Source: Turritopsis dohrnii
Lineage: Eukaryota > Cnidaria > Hydrozoa > Anthoathecata > Oceaniidae
NCBI GenBank assembly: GCA_027922465.2
Contig: BQMF02000053.1
Span: 1,178,001 to 1,242,000 of the forward strand
Direction: 5' to 3'
Length of the DNA stretch: 64,000 nt
Shown: piece by piece, positions 44,413-55,172 of the stretch
Position numbering within the stretch: position 1 is the first letter of the stretch
How the letters are laid out: the number at the start of each line of letters is the position of its first letter
Notes under the pieces: model-generated
Databases searched by the model: none
What the model was told of the DNA's origin: nothing
What the model saw: the letters and a program-made list of their open reading frames with translations, nothing else
Made by a program: the position numbers and the translations under genes

Positions 44413-44909
44413 CTAGCCGCCAAGGCGGCGTCGTTCGCCGCCCATGTTCAGCATGCGTTGACTTCACAAAAAATAAAATTAAGGAATTGGCAACCGAAAG
44501 TGTTCCCATGTTGTAGAGCTCGAAAAACTGATCAAAAAAATGTATGGGATCGTTCCGCTACGATCAACCGTTACAAAGATATCATTGTTCAAAGATTTTG
44601 ATGACGTCACAGACCCCTCCCCAAAAAAATTAGACCCAAATTTTTCGTCACCCCATCGCCTGTATCGCGGACCCCAAAAAAACGTCAGTTATCCCTATTG
44701 GTTACCGAGATAATTTTCCCTAAACGTCGCATTCGATTAGGGTCTCAATACAATGGTTTCACACTGACGTCGCGCACAAGAAGAGAAATAATTTATGTGT
44801 GATCTTACATTGCTGACTCCCCGATTTCTTTCGCAGTTCACATCTACCATTTTGCGTGACTTACAAACAAACAAACAAACAAACAGAGAATCGGCTATTA
44901 ATATATAGA
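44413..44909 (-). mobile_element. Non-autonomous Helitron d, abutting Helitron c
   Basis: Starts (3' end) with CTAGCCGCCAAGGCGGCG directly after the TC of Helitron c and ends with 5' TC at 44908-44909, followed by T. It carries the standard family blocks (AGCTCGAAAAACTGATC, TCACCCCATCGCC, GTTATCCCTATTGG, (CAAA)n near its 5' end). Non-coding. Confidence 0.85.
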
Positions 44910-46061
44910 TTAAATGTCAAACTTTAAAATATGTCACACAAGAACCATAAAGAATTAATTGTCTCCAAAAACATTGCCGCTATTTCATTGTCAAATTGTT
45001 GCAAAATCACTGTGGAGGGGAAGTGCATTTTTGAGGAATGACACATCAATATCCACACCGTTTCAATCGAAATGAACTTTTATGCAGTGATTTTTTGACG
45101 ATTTCGCACACTGGATTGTGACATTTTTCATGTCGTCTTTCTTCTGATATTGTTAGGTGAACGGTAAAAGAACCCTTGAGAAAAATTTGCAGGAAAATGT
45201 AACAATGCCTGCCACGCTAGCCGTGTCTGTCACGCAGACTGCTAAGGAAGAAGTCGAGAGAGTAAAACATCAACAGCGAAATGAGTTTCAACAGCGCACA
45301 GAGCTTCAGGAGCGAGTGGAAGAGCTAAACGCTAGTATGAAAGCCGACATGTTGAAACTTCAAGGGAAACTGTGGAGGGTCGAAAAAGAATTTGCAGAGT
45401 ATCGAGCTCAGGTGGAAGAAGAAACATCAAACCTTGCAAGTGAGATTGAAAAGGAGAAACAGAATTTGCACGGAAATCTGACCAAACCTGTGCAAGATAC
45501 CATGGGGCTTATCGACTCGACATACGAAGATTTGCAGTGCAAGAATCGAAACATTGAAAAACATTTTCTGTGAGGTGGACAGGTCAGTAATGTCGGCGGC
45601 GAGGTGATGTCTATTCGTTGAGATATGGAGCAGGACCTCCTTTGTGAACAATCCCTTTATTCTGAAATTCTGAAAAAAATTATTTTTTGCTACGATTTTC
45701 TGGCTTCTGTAAACAGTAAAGTGAGATTACTTCATTCAATTTCAACAAAAATAGATATCTTCACTTTCCAAAGTTATCCCGTCAGCTGAATGCATAATGA
45801 AAAGGAGGGGCCTGTTTTCCCACATTTCCAAAAACTTTGCTAACATGGAGTTTACTTTCACTCGATGCAGCATGTTTAACTTCGAACAGAAACTCCTCAG
45901 AGAAACGTATGTTTTTGCAAGCCTATGATTTCATGTTGTCCAATAGTTTGCAATATGGTGTAACACTACAATTACGTAGCATTCTTAAATAGCAACCAGC
46001 AGTTTGCAAATATGTTGAAAATCATTGTGAAGAATTGCACTTCTATAGAAAGATACACACT

Positions 46062-46353
46062 ATTTGTGTATCTGCACCTGGTCTTGCAACATTTCTTGAG
46101 TGGTCAATTTTACCCGATTCAATTTTCGTAGTCCAATCAATTTTGATTCAATTTTCGCCAATTTTTCCTTTCATGTCGACTTTGTTCTTAACTATGCACG
46201 TATATTTTATAGAATAAAATGTTTTTACCTGTGTTTTTAGGACTGATTTTATATTTGAATTTTTTTTTTATTTTTTTTTTGTTATGCACATATATATATT
46301 GGGAGAATAGCCATGTAAATGGATTACCCTGAAATACATTTATTATTATTATA
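46062..46353 (+). mobile_element. 5'-truncated LINE 3' end with (ATT)n tail
   Basis: Absent from copy B, where ACACTATTTCAATAAA is continuous. It ends GGATTACCCTGAAATACA followed by TTTATTATTATTAT, which has the form of a LINE 3' end with a microsatellite tail. The (ATT)n tail is itself interrupted at 46354 by an R4/Dong-type element and resumes at 48884. No coding part remains. Confidence 0.6.
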
Positions 46354-48883
46354 TACTGTTTACTTTTATTTTGCTTTGGTTACAATTGCCAACCAGGTCA
46401 CCCCCAGTGACCTAAGGCGGGCAACGATTCAAAAAGGCTTATACAAATTTACACGACACGAACATTGAAATTACGGTTGTTACATTAAATATGAAGAATA
46501 AATAGATGAGAAAATATATTGATAATTATGTACAGAACGGTATAAATTGACACGACACGAACATTAAGTAGACTAATTACGATTGTTCACATTAAAAATA
46601 TATATAAATAAATAATTATGAATAAAGTGAAATAAATATATAGGTTAATAAATAGATTACTCGGGAGAATTACGGTTGGAAGTTAAATAGAAAGTGTTTT
46701 GCGTAAAATATGTGCGGTGCTTGTAAGAACTATTTTCTGAATTTCTTGCAGAGAGTGAGAACCTGGGATCTTCGCTAGATGTTTTTCGGTACCCTTTTTT
46801 ATCATTCCCAGGGCCCCAACAATCACAGGGATGGTTGACGTTTTCAGTCCACAAAGCCTTTGTAGTTCTATTTCCAGATCCTTATACTTTCTCAGCTTTT
46901 CGAACTCTTTTGCAGCGAGGTTTTTATCAGCCGGGACACTCATATCAATTAACATGCAGGTTTTGTTTGTTCGGTCTTTAATTATTATATCTGGGCGATT
47001 CGCTTTAATCGTTCTATCAGTATGAATAGGGAAGTCCCAAAGAATAGTAACTTGTTGGGCTTCAGCGACAGAGGGAGGATTATGTTCATACCAGTTCTCT
47101 TCTACTTTTATACCATAGTGTTTGCATATTCCCCAATGCAAGTACTGGCCTATTCGGTTATGTCTATTGAGGTATTCATTAGGGGCTAAGATAGGGCAAC
47201 CCGATACCAGATGATCTATCGTTTCCACAAACTGGTCACAGAATCTACACTTTGGATCAGCACCGTTTTTTAAGATGTTAGCTTGATAATTACGGGTTAA
47301 GAGACTTTGATCCTGTGCTGCTAGAATGAAGCCTTCCGTCTCTGCCTTTAGTCCTGAACTCCTAAGCCACTGATGGGTTGCACTTTTATCAACATCGGCG
47401 TTTTGGCTTCGGAGAAGGTACTGTCCGTGCAGAGGTTTCTGGCTCCATTTATCAGCAAGTTGTTCCTGTCCACTTTTCTTTGCCAAATCTCTGGCTTTTC
47501 TTGCCACTTTCGTTGCCAATAACCCTTCATCCTCCACTAGGGCGTTAACATGCAGAAGTCTTTCAAAAGAAGATGCTTCGTTGCAGATAGAGTGAAGCTT
47601 TTTTGTACTTTCATGTTGCAGGACCAGCTGCAACATCCAATCATCTGAAAATTCTAAATAGTGTTTCATGCCAATTGTCGAGACTTTGTAGGAAAGTTCT
47701 AGTTGGATCATCCCGCGTCCACCATCCTTTCTAGGTAAGTACAGACGATCAACGTCTGACTTTGGGTGGAGCATTCTATTCATTGTAAGAAGTTTGAGGG
47801 TTTTTCTGTCCATTTGTTGCAGTTCAGATAAATTCCAATTAATAATATTGTAGCTGTATTGGATAACCGGGATGGCAAGGCTATTGATAGCTTCTATTCT
47901 ATTTTTTGAATTTAGTTCAGTTTTTAGGACCAGCCTTATACGTCTGTAATATTCTTGTCTAATTTTTTCTTTCATTTTTGTATGTTGTATTCCGTCACCT
48001 TCATTCACTCCAAGGTACTTGTAACTTTCTTCGGGGTCCAGCTCTTTGATTACGGTGTCGATATCAAGTTTCAAAGATGTTGAGGTTTTTAATTTTCCTC
48101 TCACAAATGTGGCTTTCGCGCATTTGTCAAGTCCAAAATCTATACATATATTGTTGCTGAATTCCTTAACAGTTTTTAAGAGTCCCTCTAATTGTTGGTC
48201 ATTTTTTGCAAATAATTTTAAGTCGTCCATGTAAAAAAGATGGTTCAGAACCTTATCAAAGATGTTGTATCCAGATTCAGTGTTGTTTAATTCAGCAGAA
48301 AGTGGTATAAGGGAGATGCAGAAAAGAAAGGGTGATAAAGAGTCCCCTTGAAAAATACCTCGTTTGATGTTAATAGAGTTTGATTTGCACACACCATTTT
48401 CATGTGACAAGATAAGCTGTGTTTGCCATTTATTCATACTATTTCGGAGGAAATTTGATATTGAGGGAGAGATTTTGTACAGGTCGAGACTTCTAAGAAT
48501 CCAGTCGTGTGGAATGCTGTCGAATGCTTTGCGATAATCGATCCACGCGGTACTAAGGTTTTTATGCCGTTTCTTACAGTTTTCAAGGATCATACGGTTT
48601 ATAAGGAGTTGATCTTTGCACCCATAGGAATTTCGCCTACAGCCTTTTTGCTCTTGTGGCAAAATAAGATTTTCTTCGAGGTATATATACATTCTTTCAG
48701 TTAGAATTGACGTAAGTATTTTGTAGGTAGTGGTTAAACAAGTTATTGGACGATAGTTTTTTGGATTTTTGGTATCTTCGCTTTTAGGTAGTAAATATGT
48801 TACACCTTGTGTCAACCAATCAGGTAAATTTTCTGGGTTATCTATACATTGATTAAGGGCAGATACTAGTGGTTCATGTAGTT
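46354..48883 (-). mobile_element. R4/Dong-type LINE, 5'-truncated, in an (ATT)n tract
   Basis: Non-LTR retroelement on the minus strand with (ATT)n at both boundaries (46340-46353 and 48884-48924). Its frame is open right up to the 5' boundary, so the front part (everything before the conserved reverse-transcriptase region) was lost on insertion. Dong-type elements are known to prefer TAA repeats, which agrees with this location. Confidence 0.8.
46683..48883 (-). CDS. R4/Dong-type reverse transcriptase with REL endonuclease (5' incomplete)
   Basis: The frame is open from the (ATT)n boundary at 48883 to the stop at 46683, about 730 codons without a start. Reverse-transcriptase motifs in order: WLTQGVTYLLPK, NYRPITCL, AWIDYRKAFDSIPHDW (first catalytic Asp), GIFQGDSLSPFLFCISL, and FYMDDLKLFAK (catalytic YxDD). 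A C-terminal finger, CRFCDQFVETIDHLVSGC, precedes a restriction-like endonuclease with RPDIIIKD...MLIDMSVPAD (PD...D core). This C-terminal nuclease marks the R2/R4 group rather than the APE group. No internal stop is visible, so this is a 5'-truncated but otherwise undamaged and possibly recent copy. Confidence 0.85.
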
Positions 48884-48888
48884 CGTTA

Positions 48889-48924
<36 letters not shown>
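48884..48924. repeat. (ATT)n microsatellite
   Basis: About thirteen ATT units. It is the continuation of the tail begun at 46340; the R4/Dong-type element lies between the two parts. Confidence 0.9.
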
Positions 48925-49778
48925 TCAATAAAGATACCCTTCTTCGCATTGACTTCAACAAGAAGGCAACCTTAAGCCCAAGGCACTCTGGTAACAAGCA
49001 ACAAATTTTAAAAAAGAAAGTCAATCGTTTGAATCACGAAAAAAATAGTTTTCGAATATTCAAACTTGAAGTTGGTGGGTGACTTTGGCAGTTATTTTCT
49101 CTAAACGATCTCTTTATAAAACAAAATGCATGGAATTACGAAAAGAGATTGAATAACATCCAATTTCTATTCAATTTTCAGGCAATGTGGATCTATGCGA
49201 GTTCCCTCGCCTCAACTCCTTTATGCAATATTTATTAGTTTTGAATGCTTGGTAAAGCATGAAATGAAAACCGAAAATTTCAAATCAAAAACGAGAATAT
49301 TCAACAAGTTAATCTAAAGAAAGAAACAGCCTAAAAGCCGCTTTGTTTCAAAAAATCGGCAAAGAATTCCTTGTTTCATGTTATGATAAAAAATATATTT
49401 ACGCTTTACATACCTGGACGTTTACATCATTATCTTGCAAACTAAATGTGTTTTCAAGTTGTTTTCAAAATCGATGATATCTTGGTAACGGTTGATTGTA
49501 GCGATTCCATTCCTTTTTTTTTACAGTTTATCGAGCTCTACAACATGGTTGTACTTTCCGTTCTTAATTCCGTGACTTTATTTTTTGTGGACTTTGCTGT
49601 CATCATTATGGCAATTACGCGCTGTGCATCCGCTTTTTATTTTAGACAGTGAAATATTTTGTTTAAAGTTACCGTTACAGTCCTTTATAGGAGCCCGTCT
49701 GATCATGCGGAAGTAAGAAGTGTTTTTTCACGATTAAGATATAGTGGCAGCAACTGATGTCAGATTTTGATTCAAAAC
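48925..49778. repeat. Downstream part of the segmental duplication, copy A
   Basis: Matches 59163-60050, for example GGCACTCTGGTAACAAGC and GTGCATCCGCTTTT against TTTGCATCCGCTT. It contains the Helitron-like blocks GATGATATCTTGGTAACGG and CGAGCTCTACAACATGG. No gene seen. Confidence 0.75.
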
Positions 49779-49779
49779 A

Positions 49780-49880
49780 TTTAAAAAGATGTACTCATTT
49801 TAAAGTTGAGGCCCTTTATTTGCGGGAACACTGTAGAGCCTAGCGTTATTTTTGTGTTTGATTCTATCAAAGAAGTGATT
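49780..49880 (+). repeat. Left part of an R3 copy, split by a LINE
   Basis: Matches 61700-61795 (AACACTNTAGAGC, TTGATTCTAT...AAAGTG). The rest of this copy resumes at 55616, so the 5.7 kb between them is an insertion into R3. Confidence 0.75.
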
Positions 49881-50870
49881 TTTTTTATGTCATCTCGAAT
49901 TTTGATGAGTAAGGTAGCGGTGGAATGGCCTTTACGAAAGCCTGATTGTGTTTGATGATAGAGTGCTTTGTCCTCGATGAATTTACAAAGCTGAACCAAG
50001 ATAACTCTTTCGAAAACTTTCGATAATACAGGCAGCACCGATATCGGTCGGTAGTCCTTGATTTTTATTGGTGAATCTATTTTTGGTATAGGGCATGCGC
50101 GAGCAATCTTCCGTTGTCGAGGAAAGATTTTCTTGTCAATGCAATTATTGATTATATGCACAAGTGGTGATGTGATGGACTCTGAAATTGGTTTTATGAA
50201 GCGTATGGAGATGCTATCAGATCCACAAGAACAGTCATTTTTCAAATTCTTTAGAATCTGATGCACTTCATCATAAGATGTGTGCAAAATTTTGAATGAA
50301 GTTTGGTCATTTACTGTCTCGATGTCGTCTGGTAAAGTTGATTCTACGTTTGGTTTACCGGTAAGTTCTGAAGCTAGCTTGCTGTAGTAGTCGTTCATTT
50401 CGGAGGGATGTTGGTTAATACGAGACTTTTGATTGTTCAAAATTCGATGGATGGTGCTCCAAACAGCTTTAGGGTCTTTTGATGAAAGAGATTTTTTGAA
50501 AAAGTTATTTTTGATTTCTTTCAATTTCTTTTTGTAGTTGCATAGTTTTTCTTTGTACGACGCTTTGTTTTTTGGGTTGAAGCGAGCTTGTTGACGAGAC
50601 TGCTCAAGTTGGGCTCGACATATTTCGACAGCTGGATCCCTCATCCAAGGTGCAACTGGGCGAGTCAGTTTCACACGTTTTAATGGAGCATGGTTTTCGA
50701 TGCATTCAAGAATCAGATGGTTGAGAATGTCTATTTGATCTTCAGGATCGTCGAAAGCATAAACGAGGTTGAATGGTAAATTTGATATTTCATTAATGTA
50801 AGAATTCATATCGAGATTCTTGTCGTCACAAATGAACTTATAACGAGGTTCAAAACGCTCCTTTTTTTAT
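49881..50870 (-). pseudogene. CR1-type LINE, reverse-transcriptase N-terminal half (inverted segment)
   Basis: Minus-strand frame with WSTIHRILN, KNDCSCGSDSIS, CPIPKIDSPIKIKDYRPISV, and ending SGFRKGHSTATLLIKIRDDI-KK at the inversion border; the bases beyond belong to the R3 target. It lacks the catalytic motifs, which lie in the sense half at 52066. The frame is separated from the endonuclease frame by a 1-nt change in an A7 run near 50865; the expected linker (KKERFEPRYKF) is readable across it. Confidence 0.85.
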
Positions 50871-52050
50871 GCTCAGCAGGATATAAGGGGTATCGTGGTC
50901 ACTTATTTCGTCGGTTGGGAGGACGTCGCTGTGACTAACTTTGTTTGGAATGTTGGTGATTATATGATCGATAAGGGTTTTACTTTTTCTTGTAGGTTTT
51001 GTGACATGTTGGTAAAGGTTGTATGAGGTGAGTATATCTTTGTAACGTATTGTCGATTCCTTTTCTTGACCGAGAATATCTATATTTGTATCACCGGTAA
51101 GAATGATAATACCGTTCCATTTGGTACAAATTTCAGCAATGGTTGTTTCAAACAGGTCCAGCCATTTTAGTTTTTCCTTTTCATCGAAGTTTGGTTGGTA
51201 CACGGTAACAAGAAGGTAGGGAGTGTTTTTGTTTCTGCCTCGGAATTCAACAGCCAAAATTTCCAAGGAAGAGTTTTTTGTTAAGTCCTTACGAGGTTGA
51301 AAATGAAGATGATCTTTTGTATAAATACCGACTCCACCTCCACGAGTTTTTCGGTGCTTGAAGGCAGGTTTATAACCAGCGATTTCAACGTACTCCTCTT
51401 GTTCTTTGTTGTCTTGCAACCAAGTTTCGCTAAGGGTTATAATATCGAATTTAAGAAGGTTCAACATGGCGGAAAATTCAGTAAATGTTGATAGAAGCGA
51501 TTGCATATTGATGTGTGCGATAGAAGTCAAATTACGGTTTTCGTTTAGTAAATTTCGATGAGTGTTTTCAATAAGGTTATTGTCAGATATGCTTTCATTA
51601 AAAGCATTGTTGTCTAAATTGGAAATATCTCTGATGTTATGAAACGGTAGAACTGTGTGCAAACAAGATTCGCACGTCCAATAGCTAGGCAATCTCGAAT
51701 TCCCGACATGATGAACGAGATTTGTACATTTTACGTGGCTCACATTTAAACAACTGTCACAAATTAAACATTTTTGGTTTATTCTGACAGTTTTTGAACA
51801 AGTATTACATTTCGGTGCAGAAAAACCAGGTCCTGGATTTGTTTCTATATCTTCTGATATAATCAATTGATATGTTGCTGTTGAATTTGCATAATATACG
51901 GTTCTTGAGTTTGTTCTTTTTATTTTTTGTTGATTTGGGAATTTCCTTGTTGCGGATTTTGAATCAATTGCTCCCTCAGCGCAGCATGTCATTAAAGTTC
52001 CTAATATCATCAATACAAATGGGAAATAAAGAAAACAACGTTGAAGCATA
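50850..52050 (-). pseudogene. CR1-type LINE, 2A motif, zinc finger and APE endonuclease (inverted segment)
   Basis: The best start is the ATG at about 52049 (MLQRCFLYFPF, a hydrophobic, signal-like leader); the longer open frame from 52085 includes sense-strand sequence beyond the inversion border. A 2A-type motif DIETNPGP lies at 51828-51851. A PHD-like finger follows (CNTCSKTV...CLICDSC...HVKC...YWTCESC). The APE-type endonuclease then shows AHINMQSL, ITLSETWL, GGGVGIY, LLVTVYQPN, ILTGDTNID, LIDHIITN and SDHDTPY, all expected blocks. It would nick target DNA for priming. A frameshift at the end separates it from the reverse transcriptase. Confidence 0.85.
51828..51851 (-). promoter_or_regulatory. 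2A-like ribosome-skipping motif in LINE frame
   Basis: Encodes DIETNPGP, an exact match to the D(V/I)ExNPGP core at which ribosomes release the upstream peptide at the Gly-Pro step. It would separate the short hydrophobic leader from the zinc-finger/endonuclease/reverse transcriptase. 2A motifs near the N-terminus are known in CR1-type elements of sea urchins and some other invertebrates. Confidence 0.8.
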
Positions 52051-52054
52051 TTTG

Positions 52055-53125
52055 ACGAAAAAGCAATGAACAAAAGTGAAGTCACCCTATCTATAATGAT
52101 CGATTACTCAAAAGCTTTTGACACCATAGACCACCATAATCTACTATTGAAGCTAAGAGATATGAACTTTTCATACGATTCTCTTCAAATTTTGTCGAGC
52201 TATTTGAAAGATAGGAAACAGTATGTACAAATTGAAGACAAAACCTCTTCCACGAAACCCATGTGCTTCGGAGTTCCACAGGGTAGTATATTAGGCCCTG
52301 TGCTATTTAATCTCTACGCTGTTAAACTTTCAGATCAAGTGATGTCATCAAGTATACAATACGCAGATGACACCACCCTCTACCGACACTGCAGAGTCAA
52401 AGATCTGCAGCTAACCATTAAAGAGATGGAAAAGGACGTCGAGAATTTTCAGTCGTGGTCAAAGGATAATAATCTTTTATTTAACAACGGCAAATTACAG
52501 CTCATTATATTCCATTCGCAACGTCTAAGAAACTTTCCGAAAAATCAACTTTTCCGATGTTCCGGAAAATCGATTGAGCACAAATCAAATGTTAAATGTT
52601 AAATTGTTCACCTTGATCAAAATTTATCATGGTCAACTCATATCAATGCTATCATCAAGTCTTCTCAAGGAATACTGCGTGCTCTCCGTAAATTCAGTCG
52701 CTTTACCCCGTCTCATGTTCGAAAAACCTTGGCTGAAACAATGATACTATCCAAGCTTAACTACAGCAATGTCGTTTTTGCTCAAATTCCAAAATATCAA
52801 ATACAACGACTACAAAAGATCCAAAATATAGCAGCTGGATATGTTATATCTCGTTATGCTAACTTGAATGACGTAATTAAATTAAAATGGCTACCAGTCA
52901 AAGAGTATATGGAATTTAATACCGCGAAAATTGTCCACAAATCGCGTCGAGATAAAAACCATCCCAGTTACCTTAATGTTGAATTCTTTGATCCAAATAA
53001 GACGCTGCATTCTACTTCCAAAGAGCCATTGGTTAAAGTTGTTGGTGATGGATCATTCCAAAGTCAAGCCCGTTGGTATGATGATCTACCAGAAAATATT
53101 AAATCTTTAAAGACTTCAGAGAAGT
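52055..53125 (+). pseudogene. CR1-type LINE, catalytic reverse-transcriptase half (sense segment)
   Basis: One plus-strand frame with a single TAA at 52600-52602. Motifs: MIDYSKAFDTIDHHNLL (first catalytic Asp), GVPQGSILGPVLFNLY, and IQYADDTTLY (YADD catalytic pair), then the thumb and C-terminal part (LDQNLSWSTHI, LSKLNYSNVVF, IQRLQKIQNIAAGYV, KWLPVKEYMEFN). After YDDLPENIKSLKTSEK a Penelope-like element is inserted. Beyond it, at 55173, the frame gives only Phe-Ser-Leu and a stop. Confidence 0.85.
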
Positions 53126-55161
53126 GAAAAACACAGAAACAGTATTGATAAAACAAATTTATTATACGAAGCTTTTCGTAAGTTACTTTTTACATCTTCA
53201 GGTATTACAATTCTTAAAAGCTAAAAATACAAATTATATACACTGTTATTTACATTTAAAAGCCATCTTCGGGGTTTACGTATTGCCATTTTTAAACAGA
53301 TTTAAGAAACGTATGTCTAATTGGTCATTTATAATAGGTTTGTATCTTCTTATAAAAAATGCCTCAATTATCTTTCTTCTTTGATTGTTTAATGGAGCTT
53401 GGCAAAGTATTTTCCAATTAAAGCTATGTCCCGGGTTGTTGATTAAATGCTTAGCGGGCTCTGAACTGCCCTTAGGATGCGCATGCTCCGACCATCTAAC
53501 TTCCACGTTTCGTTTAGTTTCGCCTATATAACAATCTCCGCAGCTACATTCTCCTTCGTAAATTACACAACTTTTGTGAACTACTCTGTCTTTCAGTGGA
53601 AAAAGACTTCTAATTTTTCTAGTGTTCCAAAAAATGCGTATGTTTAGCTTCTGATGTGTTATTAATTCTAAGTGGTTGGTGAAGTCTCTAATTGAATCCT
53701 CATTCCTATGGCAATATGGTAATTTAATTGATATTGTACGTTTCTCTTCCTGAAACAGCCAATGCGGGATAATAAACTCTTCTTCTTGTGCGGTAAAAGA
53801 CTTAAACACAGAATTTATGAATCTGCTGGGATATCCTGCGTGTCTGAACTTTTTGTAAATTCTCTTCTTTTCTTCTTCGAAAAATGAACTGATCCTATGA
53901 GCTCGATGTAGTTCACCATTGATAACATTTCTCTTGTATTTCTTGGGCACTTGGGAGTTCCAATGAAATGGTAATTTTGTGCTCTTTGGGTACACCATAA
54001 ATTCTAAGTGATTATCGTTGTAGATAATTTTTGAGTCGAGGAATTTCTCTGGACGAATTTCAATCGTTAATTTTATGTTAGGGTGATAAGAATTTAATTG
54101 ATCGAATAAAAGATCTGGAGTATCCTTCTTCCTACTTCTATATGTATCGTCAACATATCTTCGATAAAAAATTGGTTTCATTGGTTTGACGATTTCCATT
54201 TCCATCTTATTCATGAAACAACCTGCTAAAACCACTGATAAGGGGCCACCCATCGCTACACCATCGATTTGTTTGAATAACTGATCATTAGCAGAGAATG
54301 TGCACTCTGTTGTTAATTTGTATAGTAATTTTTCAAAGATTGATCTCTTGCATATACTTTCTAGTTTCTTGTTGATATAAATTTCGTCACATATGTATTC
54401 AATCGTATCATCAATTGGAATGCTAGTAAACAGGGATTCTATGTCATAACTTACATCTTCTTCATCATCTTGTAGAGGTAAGTTTTTTATCATGGATGGA
54501 AATTTTTGTGTATCGTTAATTACAAATTCATTGACTGTTAATGGCTGTAAATATGTAGCTATTACTTTTCCAGCGTTATAATAACACGTTCCTGTTTGGT
54601 CAATTATTGGTCTCAATTTCAAATCTTCTAAATTAACATGATCTATTTTATCGAACTTATGAGTTTTAGCTGATGCAAAAAACCGGGCTGGTTGGTTAGT
54701 AGTTGGTCGCATTGTCCCGTAAGAGGAATGTTTACTGAAGTGCCTATGTAAGAACGATTGAAAAGATTTCAGTTCTTTTAAAGTGTTATCTGTACATCTA
54801 ACATACTTTCCTTGATCTATACCCTCATCAATCATCATTTGGACTTTCCTTTGATAGTCTACTTTGTTTAGTATAGTAATACTGCTGTCTTTATCTCCTG
54901 ATAGAAGAACTATATTTTCATTATTACGTAAATCTTGGGTTTGACGATAAGTATCATCTTTACTGTGGTATACATTTTGAGCGAATACCTGGGTTTGTTT
55001 ACGGAGATATTCGTGAAAGATTTCTTTGTCTTTTGATGAAACGAACTCATCGAGATTCTTAGCTAAAACTTCCATTTCGACAGCTAAATCGCGTTTAACA
55101 AATTTATTCTTGTCTATAAAGCTATGATGTAGACCAAAATTTAACGATGAAAGGTTAAGAG
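53126..55161 (-). mobile_element. Penelope-like element with 11-bp target duplication
   Basis: Bounded by TTCAGAGAAGT at 53115-53125 and 55162-55172, the target duplication in the CR1-type LINE. The frame is open across the right border, so the copy is 5'-truncated. Confidence 0.88.
53276..55161 (-). CDS. Penelope-like reverse transcriptase with GIY-YIG endonuclease (5' incomplete)
   Basis: About 628 open codons, without a stop, from the insertion border to 53276; the first internal ATG is at 55075. Reverse-transcriptase blocks: LLSGDKDSSITILNK, RPIIDQTGTCYYNAGK, DVSYDIESLFTSIP (catalytic Asp), GVAMGGPLSVVLAGCFM and FYRRYVDDTY (catalytic YVDD). The C-terminal GIY-YIG nuclease has CVIYEGECSCGDCYIGETKR, WSEHAHP, HLINNPGHSFNWKI and IEAFFIRRYKPIIN, with the Cys cluster typical of Penelope/Poseidon-type elements. 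It would nick target DNA and prime on it. The frame is undamaged apart from the missing front. Confidence 0.88.
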
Positions 55162-55172
55162 TTCAGAGAAGT

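Larger units (their letters stand above)
40493..45573 (+). pseudogene. TRAF-like RING/zinc-finger/coiled-coil gene, copy A, inactivated
   Basis: Exons at 40493-40626, 40823-40979, 42871-42987 and 45157-45573 correspond one to one with copy B (56773-58753), with GT-AG introns in the same phases. Exon 1 holds the first part of a RING finger (YKCPLCKLLLR); 21 nt encoding AIQTF and neighbours are missing compared with copy B. Exon 2 has the TRAF-type zinc-finger start, exon 3 a Cys/His-rich finger, exon 4 a coiled coil rich in Glu, Gln and Lys. In exon 3 the CGA codon of copy B is TGA (42976-42978), so the protein would stop before the coiled coil. No MATH domain follows. TRAF proteins are signalling adaptors and E3 ligases at the plasma membrane; the role of this short form is unknown. 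Confidence 0.8.
40481..49778. repeat. Segmental duplication, copy A (interrupted)
   Basis: Collinear with 56755-60055: TRAF-like gene, its 3' region and about 800 bp beyond. Relative to copy B it has gained a Helentron-like element (41007-42755), two Helitrons (43571-44909) and a retroelement cluster (46062-48924). Copy B has the uninterrupted site for each. Confidence 0.88.

Noticed and set aside
52051..52085. Start of the inverted LINE frame at 52085
   Set aside because: This stretch belongs to the sense segment across the inversion border; the first ATG of the inverted part is near 52049.
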